64,000 nucleotides of DNA from JAAXKN01 sp050259615 (GTDB lineage: Bacteria > Bacteroidota > Ignavibacteria > Ignavibacteriales > SURF-24). The DNA lies in contig JBLNAZ010000046.1 in NCBI GenBank assembly GCA_050259615.1, positions 1 to 64,000 on the forward strand. Reading direction: 5' to 3'. Made by a program: the position numbers and the translations under genes. The notes under the pieces were generated by a model that ran no database searches, was not told where the DNA came from, and worked only from the letters and a program-made list of their open reading frames with translations. Shown here one piece after another: positions 1 through 10,990 of this stretch; positions within the stretch are counted from its first letter, which is position 1; each line of letters starts with the position of its first letter.

Positions 1-603
1 TTTACTCCGCTTTCAAGGCAGACAGTGCTGGATTCTCTTCTTATCAAGGGAATTGTGGTAAATGCAATCGGGACAGCAGACTACAAGTCTTCCTTCTACG
101 ATCCAATTATTAACCCTACGGTCGGAAACTACTACAATATAACGGGAAACTTCAGGGATATCCTTCTCGATATCTCACGCATGAAGGCAAATTACAAGTA
201 CTTAATTACTTACCGCTCAGCTGCACCTGCAGGAAATAATACTGTTAAGCTCCAGGTGAGGTTCGCAGGACTCGGAGGCCAGACGGAAGTGAACTACACA
301 ACAGCCAGCAGCAGTATAGCTGAAAAACATCTTTCTTTCTATCCAAACCCCTTTAACCCCGAAATTACTTTCCAGGTTAAGAAAGGGGAATTCGTGAAGG
401 GAAAAATAAAAATATTTAACGTGCTCGGTCAGAAGGTAAAGGAATTTGAGCTTACGGAAAGCAATCTGCAGAAAATAGTATGGAATGCCAGAAACGACCG
501 CGGCGATATGGTCGGTGCAGGATTCTACTTCGCGGAGCTTACGCTTACCGACCTCAGTAAGAACAGCTTCATGGAAACCGCAAAAATTCTATACTTAAAG
601 TAG
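1..603 (+). CDS. C-terminal part of a T9SS-exported protein (5' truncated)
   Basis: The reading frame is open from the first base, so this is the 3' end of a longer gene whose start lies outside the window. The last ~85 residues form a type IX secretion type-A sorting domain: a YPNPFNP motif, then a beta-rich segment with an IFNVLGQKV strand and a GFYFAEL strand before the terminal Lys. In Bacteroidota and Ignavibacteria this domain directs passage across the outer membrane by the Por system and is then removed. The visible part upstream has no recognisable catalytic domain. It is followed by another sorting-domain gene 11 bases downstream, so the two are probably co-transcribed. Function beyond secretion cannot be told from this fragment. 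Confidence 0.85.
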   Translation, partial: FTPLSRQTVLDSLLIKGIVVNAIGTADYKSSFYDPIINPTVGNYYNITGNFRDILLDISRMKANYKYLITYRSAAPAGNNTVKLQVRFAGLGGQTEVNYTTASSSIAEKHLSFYPNPFNPEITFQVKKGEFVKGKIKIFNVLGQKVKEFELTESNLQKIVWNARNDRGDMVGAGFYFAELTLTDLSKNSFMETAKILYLK

Positions 604-614
604 TGGAGGACCAA

Positions 615-2663
615 GTGTTAAAAATAAAATTACTAGCAGCTTTATTTCTTTTATTGAGCTTTTCAGTCTGCAACGCCACGGGCCTTATGATGCCCGTTTC
701 AAAAAATTATCCCAAAGATTTCTTAAGACTGAAATCTACCGAGGTAACTGTAAATATTCACGGCTTAGTGGCTGAGACTATTGTGCTTCAGCAGTTTGAA
801 AACGAATGGGACGATTCTACAGATGCCGTTTATTCCTTTCCGCTTCCTGCCGATGCCCGCGCAACAGAGTTCATATACTGGTACAATGATAAGCCTTACA
901 GGGCAGTGCTGAAGGTTAAAGAGCAGAGCACAAATCCCGGAACAGGCGAGGGAGGTGTTGCTGCGCTGGTTAACAGCTATATAGGAAGAAACGGAATTAA
1001 AATACAATTAAAGGGAATTAAGGCCCATTCAGTTCAGACTATACGCCTGCATTATGTAAGCCTGCTGGATTACTACCAGGGCAGGAGCACTTACACATTT
1101 CCCTTAAATACAAGCGACTTTGTTCCTTACCCGCTGGATTATGCTAAGTTTAATGTTAATGTGGTTTCAGCTACTCCCATTACAAAGTTTGAAGTTCCTT
1201 CATTTACCGATTATAAAACTGCAAAGTCCGGTGAAAATGAGCTGAGCGTTGAAATCCTGAAATCGAAGTTTTACGTGGATAAGAATTTTCAGTTTTCATA
1301 TGACACAGACATATCAAAGCTTGGCGTTGATTTCTATTCCATAGGCTCAAGAGATACAACAGGTGGTCACTTTGCCTTATTCCTCCGCCCGCAGAACAGT
1401 GCCGTTCAGGACAGCATACTGAGAAAATGTGTTGTTTTTCTTCTTTCAAGAAACAGCAATATGAATGGAACAAGCCTTGATGCAAGTAAAAGCGCTATAT
1501 CAAAATCCCTTGACCACCTTACATCCAATGATTATTTCAACATCGTTACATACGACTACGCTGTCAGCGCATGGAAGACACAGCCTGTTGAGGCTACGGT
1601 GGATAACATTACCAATGCCAGGAGCTATCTTAACACTATAAATACTTCTTGGGGAAGCGACCTTGAGCAGGGAGTAAAACAGTGCCTCAGCCAGCTTAAT
1701 GATACAACTTTTGTTAATTATAAGTTTAGCAGGTCTCTGCTCATTTTCACCGAAAGCGGGTCGAACCTCGATCCCAGGGAAATTGAAAAGCTTAACACAA
1801 ATAAGGCGGGTATTTTCCCTATTGGCCTTGGAGATAACTTAAACAGGGCACGGCTTGAAATGGCGGCAGGCTTAAATTACGGCTTTGTTACCTATATCGG
1901 CTCTGAGGATAACGCTGAAGCGAAGATGATGAGGGTTTTTAACCAGATAAGCCAGCCTCTGCTTAAAGACGTGGCATTTGAATATGGAAGAGTGGATATT
2001 TCTAATGTGGTTCCTGCCAGGATACCGGTTACCTTTGCCGGCTCAAGCTTCTTCCTTGCAGGGCGCTATAAGAATTCTGGCGTCTCTCCGCTTGGCATCG
2101 CCGGGTATTCAACGAAAGGCACAACAGCCTACAATTTCCGTCTCGACTTCTCAGCTGATACGCTCAATAACCGGTTTGCCGAAAGCCTCTGGGCAAAGGA
2201 AATGATTGACCAGCTGGAAAGACAGATTGAGGTCTACGGCGAATCGGGAACTCTTAAGCAGGATCTGATTAATCTGAGCCTGAAGTATAACATACGCTGC
2301 CGCTATACGGCCTATATAGCCGACTACAAAACGCCGGCTACAGATGTCAGGGCTGAAAAGAACGTTTTACAGCCGCAGTCCTTTATTGCAGGCAACTACC
2401 CAAATCCTTTTAATCCGGCAACAAAGATAAGGCTTTATCTTAGTGACGCCTCGAGGGGTAAAATTAAATTTGTGAGAATATACAACCTTCTAGGACAGCT
2501 GGTTGCAGTTATTGACATTACGGGACTTAACACCGGATGGAATGAAGTTTACTTTAACGGTCGTGACCTCTATGGAAGCTACCTCCCCAGCGGAATCTAC
2601 TTTGTCCGCCTGCAGATAGGAGAAGAAGTTGTAAGTACCTTCAGGATCAACCTGATTAAATAG
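615..2663 (+). CDS. VIT and VWA domain protein with T9SS sorting domain
   Basis: Exported protein of about 682 residues. After a signal peptide (hydrophobic LLAALFLLLSF stretch, then Ala/Thr cleavage region) comes a VIT (inter-alpha-trypsin) domain over roughly residues 25-150. A von Willebrand A fold covers about 255-410; its usual metal-site DxSxS is not clear, reading LLSRNSN. A linker follows, then a C-terminal type-A sorting domain beginning NYPNPFNP at about residue 593. I chose GTG at 615 because GGAGGA lies five bases upstream; the frame is also open from GTG at 603, which would put two acidic residues before the signal peptide. VIT-VWA proteins are generally extracellular adhesion or matrix proteins; the ligand here is unknown. 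Confidence 0.85.
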   Translation: MLKIKLLAALFLLLSFSVCNATGLMMPVSKNYPKDFLRLKSTEVTVNIHGLVAETIVLQQFENEWDDSTDAVYSFPLPADARATEFIYWYNDKPYRAVLKVKEQSTNPGTGEGGVAALVNSYIGRNGIKIQLKGIKAHSVQTIRLHYVSLLDYYQGRSTYTFPLNTSDFVPYPLDYAKFNVNVVSATPITKFEVPSFTDYKTAKSGENELSVEILKSKFYVDKNFQFSYDTDISKLGVDFYSIGSRDTTGGHFALFLRPQNSAVQDSILRKCVVFLLSRNSNMNGTSLDASKSAISKSLDHLTSNDYFNIVTYDYAVSAWKTQPVEATVDNITNARSYLNTINTSWGSDLEQGVKQCLSQLNDTTFVNYKFSRSLLIFTESGSNLDPREIEKLNTNKAGIFPIGLGDNLNRARLEMAAGLNYGFVTYIGSEDNAEAKMMRVFNQISQPLLKDVAFEYGRVDISNVVPARIPVTFAGSSFFLAGRYKNSGVSPLGIAGYSTKGTTAYNFRLDFSADTLNNRFAESLWAKEMIDQLERQIEVYGESGTLKQDLINLSLKYNIRCRYTAYIADYKTPATDVRAEKNVLQPQSFIAGNYPNPFNPATKIRLYLSDASRGKIKFVRIYNLLGQLVAVIDITGLNTGWNEVYFNGRDLYGSYLPSGIYFVRLQIGEEVVSTFRINLIK

Positions 2664-2676
2664 GAAAATCCAAATT

Positions 2677-2706
2677 CAGGTACATGTCTTAAATGGCATG
2701 TACCTG
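2677..2706. terminator. Hairpin between convergent genes
   Basis: A perfect 10-bp stem (CAGGTACATG / CATGTACCTG) with a 10-base loop sits between the stop of the VIT/VWA gene and the stop of the minus-strand helicase. There is no long T run, so termination is inferred from position and symmetry. Confidence 0.5.
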
Positions 2707-2710
2707 ATAA

Positions 2711-4705
2711 CTATTCCTCTAAAAGCCACTCCTCGGCCAGATCATCCTTAATTCCTGCAATAAACCTTGAAGGCTTGGAGAACGTCATTCCTTTTTCCCT
2801 GTCAAAAATGCTCATGGGGTAGGAAATATAAAGGTTCTGCCTGGCTCTTGTGGATGCCACGTACATGAGTCTCCTTTCTTCTTCCAGAGCTTCAAAGTTG
2901 TCGAAGGACTGTCCGCTCGGGAAGAAACCCTCCATGGCGTGAATTATAAATAGTGAATGCCACTCGAGCCCCTTTGCTGAATGGATGGTGGAAAGTGTTA
3001 CATATTCATCCTCTCTGCTCCCGGCATCAATATCCACAACGCTGTCGCGCGGAGGATCTAAGGCCATATCGGCAAGCAGTGAATCAAGTGTCTTATAGTT
3101 TTCCGTTATATTGAGAAGTATATCAAGATCTTTCTTTCTTTTGTTAAAGTCATCGTACTTTCCCTTGAAAAGAGGGTGGTAATAATCCAGCACCAGTTCG
3201 GCTTTTTCAGTAGGAGAGCTTTCCTTTGTATGGATCTTATTCAGCAGAATAAAAAGGTTCAGGATCCTGTCGTTGTATTTTTTTGGAACAACCGCCTCGG
3301 GATTGGAACTGATACTTAGGCGCGAGACAGAAATCTCGTCCAGTATTTTCTGTGCGGTCTTGGGACCTATGCCTTCATGAAGCATCAGTACCCTGAGCCA
3401 GCTTACAAGGTCCTTGGGGTTAGCTGCAATTCTTAAAAATGCCAGTACATCCTTAACGTGAGCGGTTTCAATAAATTTCATGCCGCCCACTTTAATAAAC
3501 GGTATATCTGCCTTATTAAGCTCAATTTCCAGGTCAAATGATGAATAAGAAGACCTGAAAAGCACTGCTATCTCCTTTAAGGGAACACCTTCTTCTCTGA
3601 GTTCAAGTATCCTGTTAACTACAAAGCGGCTCTGCATGTTTTCTGTGGTAGCTGAAATTATTGCCGGCAGCTCGCCCCCGGTTTTCCTGGTATAAAGAAA
3701 CTTCGGGTACTTTTCAACTGCCGCTTCAATTATATAATTGGCAAAATTCAGTATTTCCTGCGTGGATCGGTAATTCTCTTCAAGCTTTATTATTTTTACA
3801 TCCTGAAAGAGCTGCGGAAACTCCATAATGTTCTTAAAATCCGCTCCCCTGAAGGAATAGATTGACTGTGAATCGTCCCCGACAACCATTACGTTGTTGT
3901 TGTAATATGCCAGACCCCGTACAATTTCAGCCTGGATTTTGTTTGTATCCTGGTATTCATCCACCATTACATACTTTATTCCTGAAAGAAAGGATTTTGC
4001 CGCCGGGCTCCTTTCATTTAAGAAGCGGTTCAAATATACTAACAGGTCGTCATAATCGAGAAGGTTGTTATTCTGTTTATAAGCCGCATAAACCTTCTGA
4101 ATTTCCAGTATAACGTCACAAAACTCAAAAAAATGGGGATATTCGGCCTCCAGGATCTCCTCTACGGGTATCCCGGTGTTAACGCTGAAGGAGAAGATCT
4201 TGTAAATTGTCTGTTTTGTCGGGAATCTCTTCTTGACTGCTGCCAGATTAAGCCTGGAACGGATGAGATTTACCACGTCTTCACTGTCCCCCTGGTCGAG
4301 TATCGTAAAACCCGGGTCAATTCCAACGGCCTTTCCGTATTTCCTGAGAATGATATTGGCAAAGGAGTGGAAAGTACCCCCGTTAATTTTTGAGCACCTG
4401 TTGTCCAGCAGGAGGGCCGCCCTGTTCATCATTTCATTGGCAGCTTTTCTTGTAAAGGTAAGCAGAAGTATGGATTTAGGATCCACCCCTGTTTCCACCA
4501 GACGTGCTACCCTGTAGACGAGCGTGCGTGTTTTACCTGTTCCTGCCCCGGCAATAACCAGGTATGCACCCTCGGTTGAGGAAACCGCATCGAATTGTGT
4601 GGCGTTTAACTCTGTTTTATAGTTAATTTGAAAACGGGATTCGTCAATTTCTGTTTTTTGGATCTCCTGGAACCCGATCCTCTTAAGCTGATACTTTTTG
4701 ACCAT
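2711..4705 (-). CDS. UvrD/PcrA/Rep-family superfamily 1 DNA helicase
   Basis: ATP-dependent 3'-5' DNA helicase of 664 residues, close to the usual Rep/PcrA size. A Q motif (LNATQFDAV) precedes Walker A AGAGTGKT at about residue 52. Motif Ia is LLTFTRKAA, motif II is MVDEYQDTN, motif III is VVGDDSQSIYSFRGA, motif IV is LEENYRST, motif V includes LSTIHSAKGLEW and motif VI is RRLMYVASTRA. All SF1A motifs are intact, so it should be active. It is a lone minus-strand gene divergent from clpC. Whether it acts in nucleotide-excision repair, replication restart or as an accessory paralogue cannot be decided without the rest of the genome. The N-terminal 35 residues before the Q motif are poorly conserved in type. 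Confidence 0.93.
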   Translation of the reverse strand: MVKKYQLKRIGFQEIQKTEIDESRFQINYKTELNATQFDAVSSTEGAYLVIAGAGTGKTRTLVYRVARLVETGVDPKSILLLTFTRKAANEMMNRAALLLDNRCSKINGGTFHSFANIILRKYGKAVGIDPGFTILDQGDSEDVVNLIRSRLNLAAVKKRFPTKQTIYKIFSFSVNTGIPVEEILEAEYPHFFEFCDVILEIQKVYAAYKQNNNLLDYDDLLVYLNRFLNERSPAAKSFLSGIKYVMVDEYQDTNKIQAEIVRGLAYYNNNVMVVGDDSQSIYSFRGADFKNIMEFPQLFQDVKIIKLEENYRSTQEILNFANYIIEAAVEKYPKFLYTRKTGGELPAIISATTENMQSRFVVNRILELREEGVPLKEIAVLFRSSYSSFDLEIELNKADIPFIKVGGMKFIETAHVKDVLAFLRIAANPKDLVSWLRVLMLHEGIGPKTAQKILDEISVSRLSISSNPEAVVPKKYNDRILNLFILLNKIHTKESSPTEKAELVLDYYHPLFKGKYDDFNKRKKDLDILLNITENYKTLDSLLADMALDPPRDSVVDIDAGSREDEYVTLSTIHSAKGLEWHSLFIIHAMEGFFPSGQSFDNFEALEEERRLMYVASTRARQNLYISYPMSIFDREKGMTFSKPSRFIAGIKDDLAEEWLLEE

Positions 4706-5126
4706 CTTTCACTTTTTCTTGGTTTTTGGCTGATATGTAAGCTAAAAAACGCATTTTTTTCAATAATTGAAACAAAATTTAACAATCCGCAATATAAGTA
4801 ATTATATCTTAATTCCGATAGAGGCTTCTTTAGGAACGGGGGATTAATAAGCCATTTTTTTTATTTGAAATTAACAGGATATTTACCTTTAGCAGCTGTT
4901 ATTATACAGCTCCCGAGAAATCTTTTTCCTTCTCTGAGCGGGCGCTGTTATCGATATAATTTAAATCAAAGGAAACTAAAATTAAATTATATTGTTATGT
5001 ACTATACAACACAAATCAGGTAAAACAGTTCATCATGCGGGGTTTATACTTGATTGGGGGGTATACAATTTATATATTATAGTTAAGAGTAATCCTAAAA
5101 ATACGCATAAGAAATGAGGGAATTAT
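4706..5126. other. Divergent intergenic region, helicase/clpC
   Basis: AT-rich 421-base spacer between divergent genes with no convincing small gene. It holds a perfect palindrome AGCTGT-N6-ACAGCT at 4894-4911 and a sigma-70-like promoter near 5050-5078 reading toward clpC. No CIRCE element (TTAGCACTC-N9-GAGTGCTAA) was seen. Confidence 0.6.
5050..5078 (+). promoter_or_regulatory. Candidate sigma-70-type promoter for clpC
   Basis: TTGATT, a 17-base spacer, then TATATT, giving a predicted transcription start near 5085 and a 5' leader of about 40 bases before the clpC ATG. Sequence match only; Bacteroidota-type promoters often differ from this consensus. Confidence 0.35.
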
Positions 5127-7628
<2,502 letters not shown>

Positions 7629-7668
7629 ATTAATCCGGGAAGGTTAAATTAACCTGAAGTATTAAATA

Positions 7669-7708
7669 AAGGCGGGCTGTCACTTTAAGACATACCCGCC
7701 TTTTTTTT
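7669..7708 (+). terminator. Rho-independent terminator after clpC
   Basis: GGCGGG with a TGTC extension pairs with GACA and CCCGCC, followed by eight T residues. A small palindrome GGTTAA-A-TTAACC lies just upstream at 7642-7654. Confidence 0.88.
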
Positions 7709-7835
7709 GCCAATTTCTGCTTGAAAGATTATCCGGAACCGTTGCCTCGATAACCATATCTTTTATCCTTTTCACTTGCAAGCCAGCAATGCTATAGTTA
7801 TTTTTCAAGTTAAAATAATCATACTGGGAACCAAA

Positions 7836-8414
7836 ATGAGTCTTACAGACAGTAAAATACTGGAAATATTCCTGGAAACGGGCGCTCTTCTAAATGGTCA
7901 CTTCCGTCTTACCTCCGGCCGCCACAGCAGCCAGTACTTCCAGTGCGCAAAGGTCCTGCAGTATATGAACCATACTGAGGTAATCTGCAGCATAATTGCC
8001 AACTATTTTAAGAATTACGAAATTGACACCGTTATTGCCCCTGCAATAGGCGGTATAGTTGTAGGACAGGAAGTGGCCCGTCAGCTGGGGAAAAAATCCA
8101 TATTTGCTGAGAGGGAAGACAAGGAACTGACTTTAAGACGCGGCTTTACCATAAATCCGGGTGAAAAAGTCCTCGTCTGCGAGGATGTTGTAACTACCGG
8201 CGGCTCGGTGTTTGAAGTTATCGATATCGTAAGAAAAATGGGCGGTGAAGTTGTGGGCGCAGGAATGATCGTAGACCGCAGCAACGGCAAGGTGGATTTC
8301 GGAGTGCCTCAGGTAAGCGGCCTGAAACTTGACGTGGTTTCTTACACGCCTGAAGATTGCCCGCTTTGCCAGCAGGGTATCCCCATTGTTAAACCGGGAT
8401 CAAGAAAATTATAA
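7836..8414 (+). CDS. pyrE: Orotate phosphoribosyltransferase
   Basis: Catalyses orotate + PRPP to OMP in pyrimidine synthesis. The 192-residue form starting at ATG 7836 (MSLTDSKILEIF) fits the family length; the frame is open 20 codons further upstream but that extension is hydrophobic and unlike the family. Visible motifs are GHFRLTSGRHS near the N terminus, APAIGGIVVGQEVA, the basic FAEREDKELTLRRGF loop, and the PRPP-binding motif VLVCEDVVTTGGS. It is the only pyrimidine gene here. The downstream peptidase gene begins 18 bases after its stop, so the two may share a transcript without a functional link. Confidence 0.95.
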   Translation: MSLTDSKILEIFLETGALLNGHFRLTSGRHSSQYFQCAKVLQYMNHTEVICSIIANYFKNYEIDTVIAPAIGGIVVGQEVARQLGKKSIFAEREDKELTLRRGFTINPGEKVLVCEDVVTTGGSVFEVIDIVRKMGGEVVGAGMIVDRSNGKVDFGVPQVSGLKLDVVSYTPEDCPLCQQGIPIVKPGSRKL

Positions 8415-8432
8415 TAAATTTCAGGCGAAGCT

Positions 8433-9701
8433 ATGAAAACTCTTTTTCTTTTCTTTCTTTTAACCGTGTCCGTTGCGGCACAGGCGGAGTTTATTGACTA
8501 TTTTGAACCAAAAACTTTGAGGATTGACTACTTCCATTCGGGTACGGCAACTTCAGAATCCATCTCTATGGATGAACTGAGAGTGGAACCCTACTGGGGC
8601 GGATCCCGCAAAAACCTCATAGATACGTTTGAATACGGCAAATATATGCTTATGGTTTTTGACTCGGCTTCCAATAAACTCATCTATTCAAGAGGATATT
8701 CAACCCTTTTCAGTGAATGGCAGACTACGGCTGAAGCCAAGAAAACTACAAAGACTTTCAGCGAAACCGTAACGCTTCCTTTCCCGAAGAAAACCATACG
8801 CGCTGAATTCCACAGCCGCGACAAGGCAAACAGGTTTCAAAAGGATTTCGAGTATTATGTCAACCCGGCTGACTATTTTATCTCACCTGAACTCCACAGG
8901 AAGTATAACACTTTCGAAGTCGTAAAGTCCGGTGACCCGGAAAAGAAAGTGGACCTGGTGATTATACCCGACGGATATACAAAAGATGAAATGGAGAAGT
9001 TCAAAAGCGACTGTCAAAAATTTGCCGGATACCTTTTTAATGCTTCACCTTATAAGGAAAATAGGGATAAATTCAATGTCTGGGGAGTTGAAGCTTATTC
9101 TGAAGAAAGCGGAACTGATATACCTGCTAAAAACGTCTGGAAGAAAACAGCACTTAATACAACATTCTTTACATTCGACCTCGAACGCTACCTTATGACA
9201 AGTGACAATAAGGCAGTGCGCGACATCGCGGCAAACGTTCCATATGATCAGATATATATTCTTGTTAATACAGATATGTACGGCGGCGGAGCAATTTATA
9301 ACCACTACTCAGTCTGCGTAAGCGATAACAGATTTGGTGAGTATGTCTTTACTCATGAGTTCGGCCACGGCTTTGCCGGCCTGGGCGATGAGTATTATAC
9401 TTCGGATGTGGCTTATGAAAACTTCTACCCGGAGGGAGTTGAACCCTGGGAGCCGAACCTCACTACACTGGTGCATTTTGAAAACAAATGGAAGACCATG
9501 GTGGCCCAAAACGTACCCGTGCCTACTCCCGTGGAAAAGAACTACGAAAAAACAGTTGGAGTTTTTGAAGGCGGCGGCTACGTTGCAAAGGGTGTTTACA
9601 GACCCAGAATGGACTGTACAATGAAGTCAATCTCTGTAAATAATTTCTGCCCGGTGTGCCAGAAGGCCATTGAAAAAATGATAAACTATTATTCTGAATA
9701 A
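8433..9701 (+). CDS. M64-family zinc metallopeptidase, exported
   Basis: Secreted or periplasmic peptidase of 422 residues. A signal peptide (MKTLFLFFLLTVSVAAQA) is followed by an M64 N-terminal beta domain (about 20-150), then the catalytic domain opening with VDLVIIPDGYTKDE. The zinc site is HEFGHGFAGLGDEY at about residue 307, matching the HExxHxxGxxD layout of the metzincin-like M64 (IgA peptidase) family. Three to four Cys near the C terminus (MDCTMKS, FCPVCQ) are typical of the family. Bacteroidota carry many such enzymes for degrading environmental protein; an actual IgA substrate is not implied. No T9SS sorting domain is present, so it probably stays periplasmic or leaves by another route. 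Confidence 0.92.
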   Translation: MKTLFLFFLLTVSVAAQAEFIDYFEPKTLRIDYFHSGTATSESISMDELRVEPYWGGSRKNLIDTFEYGKYMLMVFDSASNKLIYSRGYSTLFSEWQTTAEAKKTTKTFSETVTLPFPKKTIRAEFHSRDKANRFQKDFEYYVNPADYFISPELHRKYNTFEVVKSGDPEKKVDLVIIPDGYTKDEMEKFKSDCQKFAGYLFNASPYKENRDKFNVWGVEAYSEESGTDIPAKNVWKKTALNTTFFTFDLERYLMTSDNKAVRDIAANVPYDQIYILVNTDMYGGGAIYNHYSVCVSDNRFGEYVFTHEFGHGFAGLGDEYYTSDVAYENFYPEGVEPWEPNLTTLVHFENKWKTMVAQNVPVPTPVEKNYEKTVGVFEGGGYVAKGVYRPRMDCTMKSISVNNFCPVCQKAIEKMINYYSE

Positions 9702-9756
9702 AACGGTTCACCAGAGATAGAGATGAACCCGATATTTTTTAATTTTTAAGGAAACA

Positions 9757-10989
9757 ATGAATCAAAAGAGATTATACCGCACAATAGAAACTGTTGCAGC
9801 CGGAAAGTTTCAGACTGAAGAGGAAATGCTTGAGACGGTTCTTAACCAGATCGTCTTTAAGGAAGAGGCGGGAATAATTGGCGGCAGGCTCTGGAGGCTT
9901 GACGTGGCAAATAAATCTTATAAGCTGTTCTTTCAGACCGGCAACCTGGAAAAAATAACCGATAACTTCCAGATCTTTATAGATGACTATCCTGTTTTCG
10001 AAATGCTTGCGACCGACAGAACCGTTCTTTCTGATGAAACCAATTTGGTCCTGCGCGAGAAGGGGATCTTTAAGTACTCCGTCTCTGGCGTCGGCTCCAG
10101 GCAGAAGGTCGACGGGAAATCCTATTACGAATTTCTGCTCGCCTTAAACAGCAATAACATTAACGACGAACTCAGGCACACATTAAATATTGTTGCTACC
10201 GTGCTGACCTCACAGTTAAAGCAGCGCCGTATCAGTGAAAATGCACAGCACCTGAAGGCCGATATTGACAGGGCAAAACAGCTTCAGAAAAGTATTCTCC
10301 CGGAGCACGAGTACAAGTTCCATAATTTTGATATGTTCGGCCTGACGCTTCCTGCAGAAATTATCGGCGGGGATTTCTTCGATTACCTTAAAATTGGCGA
10401 TGACGAAGAACGACTCGGCATTGCTGTCGGCGACGCTGCCAGCAAGGGCCTAAGCGCTGCTGCAGAGGCAATGTATGTTTCAGGCGCACTCAGAATGGCC
10501 AGCGCATTCCAGATTAAAATTTCTCCTCTCATGAAGAAAATGAATGAGCTGATTCATAAAATTTTCAGCGAGGCAAAGTTTACAACGCTTTTTTATGGCG
10601 AAATTTCTACGGACAAAAACGGACTTTTTCTCTATGCCAATGCAGGGCATAATCCTCCTATCTTTGTTAAAAGCAGTACCTGTGAGGTGAGTTACCTTAT
10701 GCCTACAGGTCCATTGCTCGGACCGGCACCCCACGCAAAGTACGAAACGGAAAATATTAATTTCAACAAGGGCGATGTCCTCTTAATTTATACCGACGGC
10801 ATAACCGATGCCGCTAATACCGAGGAGGAATGCTATGAGGAAAAACGCCTGGAAAAAACCCTGAAAGAGGTAATTCATCTAACTCCCAAGGAAATTGCCT
10901 ATACAATATTAAACGATGTTATACATTTTTCTAATGACGGAACTTATTCAGATGATAAGACCCTGGTAGTTATTAAAAGGACTCTGTAA
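9757..10989 (+). CDS. SpoIIE/RsbU-type PP2C serine phosphatase with GAF-like sensor
   Basis: Cytoplasmic regulator of 410 residues. The first ~150 residues resemble a degenerate GAF domain. A short coiled coil carrying AKQLQKSILPE, the usual lead-in to this phosphatase class, follows. The PPM/SpoIIE catalytic domain spans about 195-408 with metal-binding acidic residues in IIGGDFFDY, AVGDAASKG, and the later YTDGITDA and SDDKTLVV motifs. Such enzymes dephosphorylate anti-sigma-factor antagonists in partner-switching systems, but no antagonist or anti-sigma kinase gene is adjacent. Its stop is only one base from the start of the pduS-like gene, implying co-transcription and translational coupling with the microcompartment-type redox pair. 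Confidence 0.9.
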   Translation: MNQKRLYRTIETVAAGKFQTEEEMLETVLNQIVFKEEAGIIGGRLWRLDVANKSYKLFFQTGNLEKITDNFQIFIDDYPVFEMLATDRTVLSDETNLVLREKGIFKYSVSGVGSRQKVDGKSYYEFLLALNSNNINDELRHTLNIVATVLTSQLKQRRISENAQHLKADIDRAKQLQKSILPEHEYKFHNFDMFGLTLPAEIIGGDFFDYLKIGDDEERLGIAVGDAASKGLSAAAEAMYVSGALRMASAFQIKISPLMKKMNELIHKIFSEAKFTTLFYGEISTDKNGLFLYANAGHNPPIFVKSSTCEVSYLMPTGPLLGPAPHAKYETENINFNKGDVLLIYTDGITDAANTEEECYEEKRLEKTLKEVIHLTPKEIAYTILNDVIHFSNDGTYSDDKTLVVIKRTL

Positions 10990-10990
10990 A

